From Sanderia malayensis (taxonomy: Eukaryota; Cnidaria; Scyphozoa; Semaeostomeae; Pelagiidae): DNA of 64,000 nt. The stretch covers positions 1,364,001 through 1,428,000 of the forward strand of contig RQOL01000915.1 in NCBI GenBank assembly GCA_013076295.1. Reading direction: 5' to 3'. The notes under the pieces are model-generated. The model was given only the letters and a program-made list of their open reading frames with translations. It was not told where the DNA came from and searched no databases. Made by a program: the position numbers and the translations under genes. Positions 24,541 through 38,350 of the stretch are shown here, one piece after another (position 1 is the stretch's first letter; the number at the start of each line of letters is the position of its first letter).

Positions 24541-24637
24541 GAAGGTGCAGTTACACTATCATTTTCTCGTGTTGTCCGTGATCACGGAAAAAATTGAAGC
24601 AACAATTACCTAAAGATGATAGTGTAATCCGGCCTTT
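24541..24637. mobile_element. Small MITE inside the Helitron Rep region
   Basis: Imperfect terminal inverted repeats of about 25 bp. The core TTACACTATCAT at 24551-24562 is complemented exactly at 24616-24627, and AAGG/CCTT lies at the ends. The middle carries a perfect palindrome, CCGTGATCACGG. It interrupts the Helitron reading frame right after the FRRYNS motif. No clear target duplication was found. Confidence 0.65.
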
Positions 24638-26172
24638 AGTGAATTGTATCTACGGAAATTTTTGAGAAAATATTTAGATTCATCAGTAGTTCCAGTGTAC
24701 AAATGCATCACATTTGCTGGGGGTGGTTGAATGGGATCAAGAGTTATTAATCCTCCCATACAACATTTGTTGTATTGCCTTCTGGAGTTGAGTTCCTCTC
24801 GGAAGTACTTCGCTTCACAGTGAATACATGTCCTGGTCATTCTCCCAAGATGATGAGGCATTGGGGAGAATTGAGGAATTTCAACAACAGGTTGATTTAC
24901 TTCCCTTGCTTGTTGTTCGATGGGTTGAGGGACATCATCTTGGTGTTGTGGTGGGATTTCGTCTTGCATTTCAACTTCTTGTGGTTGTACCGCTATTTCA
25001 TTCTCTTCATTGTCATTTTGAATGTTGGCTTGCAATTGCATAGCAGCAGGCAATACTTGTGGATCCTGAAATTCAATGTAATCTAAGTTAATATAATTCA
25101 ATCATGTGTTTTGAAATTCATAAAACTGAAACTTGTGAAGATATGTCTATTTAGAGAGCAAAATAGTTTCATGACATGGTCCTATGGAGAATGACTGGTG
25201 TATTTTAAACCAATTGTGATGGTAGTCTGTTTTACCTGATTATCATGTGGAATGGGAATGTGTTGTTCCACGTTGATTTCATCAGGTTGTGAGGGCCTTT
25301 CAATTTCATTATTTTGATTTTCAATATGTGTTTCGGGTTGCATCTGCATTGGCCGTACCTGTTGATAATGAAAATTAAATGAAATTAGTTATTGTGATTA
25401 TTAATTATTAGAAATTTTAATGTCATTACTGTGTGATTATGTAAATTGATATATATACATGCAAAGTTATAAAACATGTCTCAAATAGGGAAATTGGATG
25501 AGGCATTTAAGTTATGGAAAATGGAGTTGCCTAACTGTACTTAGCTTGTGCTAATAATTTTAATTTACCTCATTGTGAATTTGAGTTTGATTTACATTAA
25601 GCATCTCCACATCTGCCATTTGTATTGCTGCTTGACCTTCATGATTACGATTCAGAAGGGGTTGTTGCAACTGCATAACCATCGGCGGTACCTGCAGATG
25701 TAAAAATATTGATAATTTGGTTGATATAATAACTGGTTTGGTTTTGATTGTTGTTAATTTTAAATAGTTTTATAATATATAGTTATTTTATTTTGAAAAG
25801 ATTAGCACAAATTATTGAGTTGTGTACCTGAAGTTGAGGGGCCAGTGCTGCAGGATATTGTAAGCCATTGTTTATTGGTTGTGGAACTGCTATAAGTCCG
25901 TAGTGGGGAAGCATCGGAGGTAGTTGCCATGGCACATGCAATGCCTGCATCTGTGGATGATGAACTGAGAGTGGTTGATATTCTGGGGCTGGTTGTTGAG
26001 GGTATTCTTGCTGCAACTGGTGAAGATCATTCATTGCTCCCTGTACCGTATTCTCAGGTGGTAAATCAACTGGATGAGGCTGTTGGTTATTCGCACGACT
26101 TCGGCGATTTGCTTTCCGTAATTTATCCCAGCGCTTAATGCCGGTGATGTTTTTTCTGGCTTTTTTTGGCAT
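24638..26172 (-). CDS. Helitron N-terminal exons with duplicated 123-nt exons
   Basis: Exon 25828-26172 starts at ATG with a basic head (MPKKARKNITG) and continues as a Gln/Pro-rich domain. Exons 25569-25691 and 25236-25358 are each exactly 123 nt, phase 0, and begin VPPMVMQLQ and VRPMQMQ. The fourth exon, starting 25065, opens with VLPAAMQLQ. It carries a Cys-His cluster (CIHCEAKYF..CCMGG) and then FLKNFRRYNS, known from the Helitron N-terminal region. All introns have GT/AG ends. The fourth exon is cut by a MITE at about 24637. The Gln-rich repeats may be disordered or protein-binding. Confidence 0.8.
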
Positions 26173-28030
26173 TTTGCAAGAAGTGGTATAAAAAAAAGAA
26201 AAAAAATGTGTTTTATATGCAACCCAATTTAAGTGAAAATGTTAAAACTTGAAAGAAGAGTGATTTTTGTGAGCAACTGGATGGGTTAATGTTGTTTTGT
26301 GGTGAACTGCAAGATAAAATAAATAATTTAAAACATAGTTGTAAGAAATGTTTGGAATTACTTTTGATCGTTGAATTAGATTATTGGTTATTTTAAAGTT
26401 TGCAAGTAAAAATATTGCAGCACTTTATCTTGTCACCTACATCACTCTTTCTATTGTGTTCTTTAGCAACTAAAAGAAAGACAGTGCTGATAAAATAGTG
26501 GAAAGGTTAATCATCCATTTCATGTTGAGAAAGAAAAGTGCATAATCCTACATTTGATGTGTTTGTACAGGCTAGATTTTATTTGCATTGTGCAGTAAGT
26601 TTGCTTTCTATTGATCAGAAATTGTTGCAATTGTTATTACCACTTTAAATATAGTAGGTAAGCTTCAGATTTGGGATATGAATGTGAATGACAGGGTGAG
26701 GCATTTAAATATTAATTAAATATTATTTGTATAGGAACAATTGTTGTTTGTATAGGAAATATTCAGAGGAATCAACTTTTTGAAACCCTGTTTTTGCAAA
26801 AGAAGAAAGATGTTTTGGATGAATTGATTTTCTTGAATACTTACTTCATAAAAAAATAGAAATAATTGAATACTTACTTTAGAAAAAAACTTTACTTTAC
26901 TTTTTCAATAAGAAAACTGGCTAGATATCAGCTAAAAAACCAGTTGAGCAATGGCAATGCAGCAGGATATATAAGCAATGCTAAAAAAGGCAATAAATTG
27001 CGATGTAATGTAAGTAAAAGTTGCTTTAAAGAAGACGTTGTCAGTGTATATAAGGAGTGTTTAGGAAAGGTAAATATTGACATTCAACTTACCAATAACG
27101 AAGTAAAACGTTGTCGAGTTATCTTTTTGACAATATTGAATACATTTATTTTTTCTTGCAATTTCTTCAAACGTTAGACGTTGGACAAAAAATTTTACAT
27201 TTGCAATGGGAACAAAGTGAAGACGCAATTGCTATTTTGAATTCGCGCCAATTTGAAAGCATTGTAGCCTCTATTGGGCGCATTGCCTCGTTGTTGCTCG
27301 CTTATGATTCTTGTTGTTGTTGCTTTGCTTGATTTCATCAGCAGAGTTATGGAAGAGAACTTGTGCGTATAAAAAATGAATGAATTGGCGAACTTTAAAC
27401 ATAATAACTACAAATGAATATTTCAAGCTGAGCAGATTATTATAGCTGTTATCAATATGATGGTGATGGATTTAACATGGGCAGTTAAACACAACAACAA
27501 ATTACATGAATTTATTTAATTTTAGTTAACAACCTTGATTTTGTGTCAGGTGTTGTTATATGCTGCAAAAGATGCCTTTTGACAGGAAAGCCAATAATGA
27601 CAGTAGGCCATGGAAGGTTCAGCAAAGGTAAGAAGGTAATCATACTAATTTTTTTGGCAGGATGAATTCATGGGGTGCGGGTAATTAATGATTTGGAGTT
27701 AAAATAAATTACTTACATTTATAGACTTAAAGCCAGATGAAAAGAACTGAGATGAGCTAACATGCTATACAGTGTATTATGGTGCCCAAACATGAAGTGA
27801 ATGGTTGTTGTTTGTGGTCATTCTTTGTGAACATTATTATAGCCAGGTGAGTTCATTTTAAGATTGTTAATTGAAGATCATTTGTTGAAAAAGAAGGACA
27901 GTGTCTGTTTTGCAGTGATCTTTTTTGAAGAATTGCAAAAGTTAGAAATTAGAAGCATTACATATTAACATTAACATACTTACTAAAGATACTATACATA
28001 AATATATACATCAATACATACCCTATATAC
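26173..28030. other. AT-rich stretch without a supported gene
   Basis: Upstream of the Helitron gene. Its 5' terminus should lie here but has no clear signature. ORFs at 26866-27332 show no domain. The stretch grades into TACA/CATA repeats near 27990-28040. Confidence 0.5.
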
Positions 28031-28039
28031 TATATATAA

Positions 28040-28333
28040 ATACTATACATAATATACATACCTTACATACATACCCTACATACATACCCTACATACATAC
28101 ATACATACATACATACATACATACATACATACATACATACATACATACATACATACATACCTACATACATACATACATACATACATACATACATACATGA
28201 GCCGGGTTCGGTCGCTTCGCTCCCTCCCCGGAGCCCGTCGAGTAAACAAAGCTTAATCTAGTTGGCGCGCTTCGCGCGCTGCATTCGCTGCCACTCATGC
28301 CCATACATACATACATACATACATACATACATA
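28040..28333. repeat. CATA microsatellite with hairpin module (unit 1)
   Basis: CATA/TACA runs at 28040-28196 and 28303-28333 flank a hairpin module containing GAGCCGGGTTCGG, the stem-loop GCGCGC-TTC-GCGCGC and GCATTCGCT..ATGCCC. Confidence 0.9.
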
Positions 28334-29660
28334 CCCTACGATACATACCCTACAATACATATTCTACGATACATACCCTACGATACATACCCTACGATAC
28401 ATACCCTACAACACATATCCTACAATACATAACCTACATAACATACCCTACAATACATACCCTAAAATACATACCCTACAATACATACCCTACAATACAT
28501 ACCCTACAATACATACCCTACAATACATACCCTACAATACATACCCTACAATACATACCCTACAATACATACCCTACGATACATACCCTACGATACAGAC
28601 CCTACAATACATACCTTACAATACATACCCTACAATAAATACCCTACAATAAATACCCTACAATAAATACCTTACAATACATACCCTACAATACATACCC
28701 TACAATACATACCTTACAATACATACCCTACAATACATACCCTACAATACATACCCTACAATACAAACCCTACAATACATACCCTACAATGCATACCCTT
28801 CAATACATACCCTACAATACATACCCTACATATATACCCTACAATACATACCCTACAATACATACCTTACAATACATACCCTACAATACATACCCTACAA
28901 TACATACCCTACAATACATACCCTACAATGCATATCCTACAATACATACCCTACAATACATACCCTACAATAAATACCCTACAATAAATACCTTACAATA
29001 CATACCCTACAATAAATACCCTACAATAAATACCCTACAATAAATACCTTACAATACATACCCTACAATACATACCCTACAATACATACCTTACAATACA
29101 TACCCTACAATACATACCCTACAACACATACCCTACAATACATACCCTAAAATACATACCATACAATACATACCATACATAACATACCCTACAATACATA
29201 CCCTACAATACATATCCTACATAACATACCCTACATTACATACCCTACATTAAATACCCTACAATACATACCCTACAATACATACCCTACAATACATATC
29301 CTACATAACATACCCTACATTACATACCCTAAATTACATACCCTACATATATACCCTACAATACATACCCTACAATACATACCCTACAATACATACCCTA
29401 CAATACAAACCCTACAATACATACCCTACAATACAAACCCTACAATACATACCCTACAATACTTACCCTACATAACATACCCTACAATACATACCCTACA
29501 ATACATACCCTACACTACATAACCTACAATACATACCCTACCATACATACCCTACAATACATTCCCTACAATACATGCCCTACATACATACCCTACAATA
29601 CATACCCTACGATACATACCCTACCATACATACACTACAATACATACCCTACCATACATC
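28334..29660. repeat. 14-bp minisatellite TACCCTACAATACA, unit 1
   Basis: About 95 copies of a 14-bp unit with point variants (CCTTACAAT, AATAAATACC). It creates long artefactual ORFs of TLQYIPYNTYP type because three units equal 14 codons. Confidence 0.95.
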
Positions 29661-30660
29661 CCCCTGGCAAGCGACCACCCAGCGCCCACCCTGCCGCCCC
29701 CCTAAAAGCCGTTTCTTGTGAAAGTGAAAAAATGAATTCACCAAAGTACTTTACACACACTAAAACTTTCAAATTAAATTAACGTGGCCAATTTTTGTCC
29801 TACACACCCCACGAAAATATCAACATGAAGCTAATAGCTTGGCGAACATTTATCGGAAGTATTTGGGTGAAAAAAACAAAGTTTTGGCAGGTTAAAAATT
29901 AATTTTCCCAAATGCAAAACACACCCGTGTTGCTTGAAAATTTCGTGTTTTCCAGCAAAATCCAAACTCGGCTAAAACTGTCCAAAAACGGAGGAAAATC
30001 AACAAAACAAAAAAAACAAAGCCATATAACTTTAGTTCTTGTGTAAATAAACAGTTATCGAAAGTTTAAATGGAGAAAATTGGCCAAGAACGACCCGAGA
30101 AAATCAAAATTGTCTTCATGTTTTGGTTAGGCCCTCGAGCCGAAAGAAAAACGTGAGGTGAAACAAAACAAAACTCGTGCTATTTAAAGCCAAAAACAAT
30201 TGAAAAAAGGAAATACATACCTTGAAATAATTGTCCACCAATTGTCTCCACAGGTCTTGACAACAATTGACACGTCTTTACAATTGATTTCCGGCAGGTA
30301 TTTACGTTTAAACCCGAGCAACTTGCCGCCCGTTCAACGAAAAAAACACGTGCTTCTCCTTGCTCGTTTTGCATCTCATTAACTCCGTCCTCAGAACTTT
30401 CTAGAAAGTCGGAACACAAAATGGGCCATAACTCCCGAACCGTTTCGAGTAGAAATTAGTGGAAAGCTTTACTGTGATCAGCGTAATGCAGCGATCATTT
30501 CTATACCCATTTCCACCCTTATTGACCCCCAGGAAAAAAGCCTTTTTGATCACAACGAAATTCCTTTGATCCCATTGTTTGGTCGAACGTCGAATGTTCA
30601 AAAGACAATGGGCATTGTTCACAGTCGGCGGGTCACGTGTGATCGTAGAATTTTATATAT
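29661..30660 (-). repeat. Macro-repeat body A1 (short form)
   Basis: Non-repetitive ~1-kb body shared with 32961-34420, 35491-36940 and 38351-39330. On the minus strand a frame at 30180-30419 (EMQNEQGEARVFFVERAAS) recurs in all four bodies. It lacks an ATG at its open start and ends near a possible donor, so I do not call a gene. Confidence 0.8.
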
Positions 30661-31128
30661 AGACTAGCCGGGGGCCCGGTCGCTACGCTCCCTCCCCGGA
30701 GTCCATCAAGCTCAAAAAGCTTAATGAGGTTGGCGCGCTTCGCGCGCTGCATTCGCTCACGCTCATGCCCATACATACATACATACATGAGCCGGGTTCG
30801 GTCGCTTCGCTCCCTCCCCAGAGCCCGTCAAGTAAACAAAGCTTAATCTGGTTGGCGCGCTTCGCGCGCTGCATTCGCTGCCGCTCATGCCCATACATAC
30901 ATACATACATACATACATACATACATACATACATACATACATACATACATACCTACATACATAAATACATACATACATACATACATACATACATACATGG
31001 GCCGGGTTCGGTCGCTTCGCTCCCTCCCCGGAGCCCATCAAATAAACAAAGCTTAATCTGGTTGGCGCGCTTCGCGCGCCGCATTCGCTACCGCTCATGC
31101 CCATACATACATACATACATACATACAT
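30661..31128. repeat. Three hairpin modules with CATA spacers (unit 2)
   Basis: Modules start near 30661 (ACTAGCCGGGGGCCC), 30788 and 30999 (both GCCGGGTTCGG). Each holds the stem GCGCGC-TTC-GCGCGC and ends ATGCCCATACATAC. CATA runs lie between. The open frames here are artefacts. Confidence 0.9.
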
Positions 31129-32960
31129 ACCCTACAATACATACCCTACAATACATACCTTACACTACATACCCTACAATACATACCCTACAATACATAC
31201 CCTACAATACATACCCTACAATACAAACCCTACAATACATACCTTACAATACATACCCTACAATACATGCCCTACGATACATACCATATGATACATACCC
31301 TACAATACATACCTTACAATACATACGCTACAATACATACCCTACAATACAAACCCTACAATACATACCTACATACACCCTACATAACATACCCTACAAT
31401 ACATACCCTACAATACATACTCTACATAACATACCCTACAATAAATACCCTACAATACATACCCTACAATACATACCCTACAATACATACCCTACAATAC
31501 AAACCCTACAATACATACCTTACAATACATACCCTACAATACATGCCCTACGATACATACCATATGATACATACCCTACAATACATACCTTACAATACAT
31601 ACGCTACAATACATACCTTACAATAAATACCCTACATAACATACCCTACAATACACACCCTACGATACATACCTTACAATACATACTTTACAATACACAC
31701 CCTACAATACATACGCTACAATACATACCCTACAATACATACCCTACAATACATACCCTACATACATACCCTACATAACATACCGTACAATACATACCCT
31801 ACAATACATACCTTACAATACATACCCTACAATACAAACCCTACAATACATACCCTACAATACATGCCCTACATAACATACCCTACAATACATACCCTAC
31901 AATACATAACCTACAATGCATACCCTACAATACATACCCTACAATACATACCCTACAATACATACCCTACAATACATGCCCAATACATACCATATGATAC
32001 ATACCCTACAATACATACCTTACAATACATACCCTACAATACATACCTTACAATACACACCGTACAATAAATACCCTACAATACATACCCTACAATAAAT
32101 ACCTTACCATACATACCCTACAATACATACCCTACAATATATACCCTACAATACATACCCTACAATGCATACCCTACAATACAAACCCTACAATACATAC
32201 CCTGCAATACATAACCTACAATACCAACCCTACAATACATACATTACAATACATACCCTACAATACATACCTTACAATACATACCTTACAATACACACCG
32301 TACAATACATACCCTACAATACAAACCCTACAATACATACCCTACAATACATACCCTACAATACATACGCTACAATACATACCCTACAATACATACCTTA
32401 CAATACATACCCTACAATACATACCCTACATAACATACCCTACATTACAAACCCTACAATACATACCCTACAATACATACCCTACAATACATACCCTACA
32501 ATACATACCCTACAATACATACCCTACAATACATACCCTACAATACATACCCTACAATACATACCCTACAATACAAACCCTACAATACATACCCTACAAT
32601 ACATACCCTACAATACATACCCTACCATACAAACCCTACAATACATACCCCACAATACATACCCTACAATACATACCTTACAATACATACCCTACAATAC
32701 ATACCATACAATACATACCCTACAATACAAACCCTACAATACATACCCTACAATACATACCCTACAATACATACCCTACAATACATACCCTACAATACAT
32801 ACCCTATAATACATACCTTACAATACATACCCTACAATACATACCTTACAATACATACCCTACAATACATACCCTACAATACATACCTTACAATACATAC
32901 CCTACAATACATACCCTACAATACAATACATACCCTACAATGCATACCCTACAATACACA
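31129..32960. repeat. 14-bp minisatellite, unit 2 (longest)
   Basis: About 130 copies of the TACCCTACAATACA unit. Internal blocks are recopied, for example the ATGCCCTACGATACATACC variant appears at about 31267 and again near 31545. Confidence 0.95.
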
Positions 32961-34420
32961 CGACGCCACATTTCTAAAGAAAGTAAAGGTGGGAGGTCGA
33001 ATCTTCCCCCCTGCCACGCGACCGCCCGGCGCCCACGCTGCCCCCCTGAAAGCCGCTTCCGAAAGTTGATAGCTTCAGTGTGAAGTTTGAAGAAAAAAGT
33101 TGCCTTCAAAAATTTAATCAATCCTGGAAAATTTAAACTCAATCTGTAATAAAAAATATATCAAACTGTAGCTAAGGAAACAGCGAATCCGATAAAAATA
33201 TTCACTTTTCCTAACAGTGTTTTTTTTAAATTTAAGGCAGTATTTAGTGCAGCCCAACAACAAAGCCGTGAAAAAATTTATTCATCAGCCAACTTTAAAA
33301 ACACAAAAATTCCCCTAACTTGGTCAAACTTTGTCAATTTTAACTCAAATTACACCAACAGGAAGCTGATACCTTGGCGAATAAGTATCGAAAGTACTTG
33401 GGTGCATTTGAAATGCTTTTCGCAATTTTAGTTGTACATTTTTGATGTCCAAGACATGATTTTGTTGATCAAAAATAGCCCTGAAATCAAACCCGTGAAA
33501 AAAATAGCATTTAAAACACGATTCACCAACTTTCAAATTAAATTAACGTGGCCAATTTTTGTCCTACACACCCAACGAAAATCTCAACATGAAGCCAATA
33601 GCTTGGCGAACATTTATCGAAAGTATTTGGGTGAAAAAAACAAAGGTTTGGCAAGTTAAAAATTAATTTTCGGAAATGCAAAACACACGCCTGTTGCTTG
33701 AAAATTTCGTGTTTTCCAGCAAAATCCAAACTCGGCTAAAACTGTCCAAAAACAGAGGAAAATCAACAAAACAAAAAAAACAAAGCCATATAACTTTAGT
33801 TCTTGTGTAAATAAACAGTTATCGAAAGTTTAAATGGAGAAAATCGGCCCAGAACGACCCGTGAAAATTAAAATTGTCTTCGTGTTTTGATTAGGCCCTC
33901 GAGCCGAAAGAAAAACGTGAGGTTAAACAAAACAAAACTCGTGCTATTTAAAGCAAAAAACAATTGAATAAAGGAAATACCTTGAAATAATTGTCCACCA
34001 ATTGTCTCCACAGGTCTTGACAACAATTGACACGTCTTACAATTGATTTCCGGCAGGTATTCACGTTTAAACCCGAGCAACTTGCCGCCCGTTCAACTAA
34101 AAAAACACGTGCTTCTCCCTGCTCGTTTTGCATCTCATTAACTCCGTCCTCGGAACTTTCTAGAAAGTCGGAACACAAAGTGGGCCATAGCTCCCGAACC
34201 GTTTGGAGTAGAAATCAGCCACATACTTTACTGTGATCAGCGCAATGCAGCGATCATTTTCATACCAATTTGCACCCTTATTGACCCCCAGCAAAAAAGC
34301 CTTTTTGATCACAACGAAATTCCTTTGATCCCATTGTTTTTTCGAACGTCGATTGTTCAAAAGACAATGGGCATTGTTCACAGTCGGCGGGTCACGTGTG
34401 ATCGTAGAATAGTATATATA
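32961..34420 (-). repeat. Macro-repeat body A2 (long form)
   Basis: Begins CGCCACATTTCTAAAGAAAG and a C-rich stretch, then the shared body. It ends GTGATCGTAGAATAGTATATATAGACTAGCC. Contains the shared minus-strand frame at 33948-34178. Confidence 0.8.
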
Positions 34421-34723
34421 GACTAGCCGGTGGCCCGGTCGCTACGCTCCCTCCCTGGAGCCCCCCAAGCAACAAAGCTTAGTCTGGTTGGCGCGCTTCG
34501 CGCGCTGCATTCGCTCCCGCTCATGCCCATACATACATACATACATACATACATACCTACATACATACATACATACATACATACATGAGCCGGGTTCGGT
34601 CGCTTCGCTCCCTCCCCGGAACCCGCCGAGTAAACAAAGCTTAATCTGGTTGGCGCGCTTCGCGCGCTGCATTCGCCGCCGCTCATGCCCATACATACAT
34701 ACATACATACATACATACATACA
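34421..34723. repeat. Two hairpin modules with CATA spacers (unit 3)
   Basis: Modules start near 34421 and 34585. Both hold the GCGCGC-TTC-GCGCGC stem and the ATGCCC end. Confidence 0.9.
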
Positions 34724-35490
34724 TACATACCCTACCATACATACCCTACAATACATACCCTACAATACATACCCTACAATACATCCCTTACAATACATAC
34801 CCTACAATACATACCCTACAATACATACCCTACAATACATACCCCACAATACATACCCTACAATAAATACCCTACAATACATACCCTACAATACATACCC
34901 TACAATACATACCCTACAATACATACCCTACAATACATACCCTACAATACATACCCTACAATACATACCCTACAATACAAACCCTACAATACATACCCTA
35001 CAATACATACCCTACGATACATACCCTACAATACATACCCTAAAATACATACCCTAAAATACATATCCTACGATACATACCCTACAATACATACCCTACA
35101 GCACATACCCTACATAACATACCCTACAATACATACCCTACAATACAAACCCTACAATACATACCCTACATAACATACCCTAACATACATACCCTACAAT
35201 AAATACCCTACAATACATACCCTACAATACATACCCTACATACATACCCTACAATACATACCCTACAATACATACCCTACAATACAAACCCTACAATACA
35301 TACCCTACAATACATACCCTACAATAAATACCCTACAATACATACCCTACATAACATACCCTACAGCACATACCCTACATAACATACCCTACAATACATA
35401 CCCTACAATACATACCCTACAATAAATACCATATAATACATACCCTACAAAAAATACCCTACAATACGTACCCTACCATACATACTACGA
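34724..35490. repeat. 14-bp minisatellite, unit 3
   Basis: About 55 copies of the TACCCTACAATACA unit with variants. Confidence 0.95.
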
Positions 35491-36940
35491 CGCAACATTT
35501 CTAAAGAAAGTAAAGGTGGGAGGTCGGATCTTCCCCCCTGGCAATCGACCGCCCAGCGCCCACCCTGCCGCCCCCCTGAAAGCCGAAGGTTGATAGCTTC
35601 AGTGTGAAGTTTGAAAAAAAAAGTTGCCTTCAAAAATTTAATCAATCTTGGAAAATTTAAACTCAATTTCTAATAAAAATTATATCAAATTGTAGCTGAG
35701 GAAACAGCGAATCCGATAAAAGTATTAACATTTCTTAACAGTGTTGTTTTGAATTTTAAGGGAGTATTTAGTGGAGCCCAACAACAAAGCCGTGAAAAAA
35801 TTTATTCATCAGCCAACTTTAAAAACACAAAAATTCCCCTAACTTGGTGAAACTTTGTCCATTTTAACTCAAATTACACCAACATGAAGCAGTTACCTTG
35901 GCGAAAAAGTATCGACAGTAATTGGGTGCATTTGAAATGCTTTTCGCAATTTTAGTTGGGTATTTTTGAAGCTCAAGACATTATTTTCTTGATCAAAAAT
36001 AGCCGTGAAATCAAACCCATGCAAAAAATAGGAATTGAAACACGATTCACCAACTTTCAAATTCAATTGGCGTGGCCAATTTTTGTCCTACACACCCCAC
36101 GAAAATATCAACATGAAGCTAATAGCTTGGCGAACATTTATCGAAAATATTTGGGTGAAAAAAACAAAGTTTTGGCAGGTTAAAATTTAATTTTCCCGAA
36201 TGCAAAACACACGCGTGTTGCCTGAAAATTTCGTGTTTTCCAGCCAAATCAAAGCTAAAACTGTCCAAAAACAGAGGAAAATCGACAAAAAAAAAAAAAC
36301 AAAGCCATATGACTTTAGTTATCGTGTAAATAAACAGTTATCGAAAGTTTAAATCGAGAAAATCGGCCCAGAACGACCCGAGAAAATCAAAATTGTCTTC
36401 GTGTTTTGGTTAGGCCCTCGAGCCGAAAGAAAAACGTGAGGTTAAACAAAACAAAACTCGTGCTATTTAAAGCCAAAAACAATTGAATAAAGGAAATACC
36501 TTGAAATAATTGTTCACAAATTGTCTCCACAGGTCTTGACAACAATTGACACGTCTTTACAATTGATTTCCGGCACGTATTCACGTTTAAACCCGAGCAA
36601 CTTGCCGCCCGTTCAACTAAAAAAACACGTGCTTCTCCTTGCTCGTTTTGCATCTCATTAACTCCGTCCTCGGAACTTTCTAGAAAGTCGCAACACAAAA
36701 TGGCCCATAACTCCCGAACCGTTTGGAGTAGAAATTAGCGGAAAGCTTTACTGTGATCAGCGCAATGCAGCCATCATTTTGAGACCAATTTGCACCCTTA
36801 TTGACCACCCACAAAAAAGCCTTTGTGTTCACAACGAAATTCCTTTGATCCCATTGTTCGGTCGAACGTCGATTGTTCAAAAGACAATGGGCATTGTTCA
36901 CAGTCGGCCGGTCACGTGTCGACGTAGATTATATATATTA
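35491..36940 (-). repeat. Macro-repeat body A3 (long form)
   Basis: Same layout as A2. The shared minus-strand frame at 36387-36698 is longest here because the downstream stop is lost. Confidence 0.8.
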
Positions 36941-37592
36941 GACTAGCCGGGGGCCCGGTCGCTACGCTCCCTCCCCGGAGCCCCCCAAGCAACAAAAGCT
37001 TAATGTGGTTGGCGCGCTTCGCGCGCTGCATTCGCTCCCGCTCATGCCCCTTTCAACCCCACGTACAATGGGTTAGCTCGCTGCGCTCGCCTGTGGTTGG
37101 CGCACTTCGTGCGCTGCATTCGCTTACGCTCATGCCCTTTTCAACTCTACATACAATGGGTTAGCTCGCTACGCTCGCCTGTGGTTGGCGCACTTCGTGC
37201 GCTGCATTCGCTTATGCTCATGCCCATACATACATACATACATACATACATACATACATACCTACCTACATACATACATACATACATACATACAAACATG
37301 GGCCGGGTTCGGTCGCTTCGCTCCCTCCCCGGAGCCCGTCAAATAGACAAAGCTTAATCTGGTTGGCGCGCTTCGCGCGCTGCATTCGCTGCCGCTCATG
37401 CCCATACATACATACATACATACATACATACATACATACATACCCTACAATACATACCTACATACTTACATACATACATGGGCCGGGTTCGGTCGCTTTG
37501 CTCCCTCCCCGGAGCCCATCAAGTAAACAAAGCTTAATCTGGTTGGCGCGCTTCGCACGCTGCATTCGCTACCGCTCATGCCCATACATACA
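36941..37592. repeat. Five hairpin modules with CATA spacers (unit 4)
   Basis: The first three modules (36941-37225) include two copies of the version with CCCACGTACAATGGGTTAG, the form that makes up the 114-bp satellite on the other strand at 45.6-50.7 kb. Two more follow near 37300 and 37478. Confidence 0.85.
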
Positions 37593-38350
37593 TACATACC
37601 CTACAATACATACCCTACGATACATACCCTAAAATACATACCCTACAATACATACCCTACATAACATACCCTAAAATACATACCCTACAATACAAACCCT
37701 ACAATACAAACCCTACAATACATACCCTACAATACATACCCTACAATACATACCCTACAATACATACCCTACATAACATACCCTACTATACAAACCCTAC
37801 AATACATACCCTACATAACATACCCTACAATACATACCCTACAATACATACCCTACATAACATACCCTACAATAAATACCCTACAATACAAACCCTACAA
37901 TACAAACCCTACAATACATACCCTACAATACATACCCTACAATACATACCCTACAATACATACCCTACATAACATACCCTACTATACAAACCCTACAATA
38001 CATACCCTACAATACATACCCTACAATACAAACCCTACTATAAATACCCTAAAATACATACCTTACAATACATACCCTACAATACATACCCTACAACACA
38101 TACCCTACAATACATACCCTACAATACATACCCTACAATGAATACCTTACAATACATACCCTACAATAAATACCCTACAATAAATACCCTACAATACATA
38201 CCCTACATACATACCCTACAATACATACCCTACAATACATACCCTACAATACATACCCTAAAATACATACCCTACAATACATACCCTACAAACATACCCT
38301 ACAATACATACCCTAAAATACATACCCTAAAATACATACCCTACGATACT
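37593..38350. repeat. 14-bp minisatellite, unit 4
   Basis: About 54 copies of TACCCTACAATACA. A ~180-bp block (around 37690-37800) is repeated at about 37895-38000. Confidence 0.95.

Larger units (their letters stand above)
21093..26172 (-). pseudogene. Helitron Rep/helicase gene, copy 1
   Basis: A rolling-circle transposon gene with introns. The N-terminal exons (24638-26172) are listed separately. The Rep nuclease shows the HUH motif (GLPHAHMIL, about 24270-24300), then the tyrosine region KYIFKYIHKGQD. The Pif1-like helicase has Walker A GPAGTGKTFLYN, Walker B FIWDEASM, GGDFRQVLPV, TINKAQGQS and YVAMSRATS. Introns lie at about 24061-24218, 22648-22803 and 21525-21614. The Rep N-terminus is degraded next to a MITE. 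A frameshift near 21950-21980 separates the main frame from the one reading DNVILPQQICTSS. The final exon (21093-about 21515) starts with VGATIILLRNLNPKKG. Probably inactive, but only lightly damaged in the helicase. Confidence 0.9.

Noticed and set aside
30788..30890. tRNA or tRNA-derived SINE in the hairpin module (GGTTCGGTC resembles a B box)
   Set aside because: No cloverleaf, no A box at the right distance, and the match to the B box is partial.
30683..32809. Long frames rich in MYVCMYVCM and TLQYIPYNTYP
   Set aside because: They are translations of CATA microsatellite and 14-bp minisatellite.
28334..38350. Telomere-like repeat
   Set aside because: The 14-bp unit contains CCCTA but not runs of CCCTAA, and the arrays are internal among other repeats.
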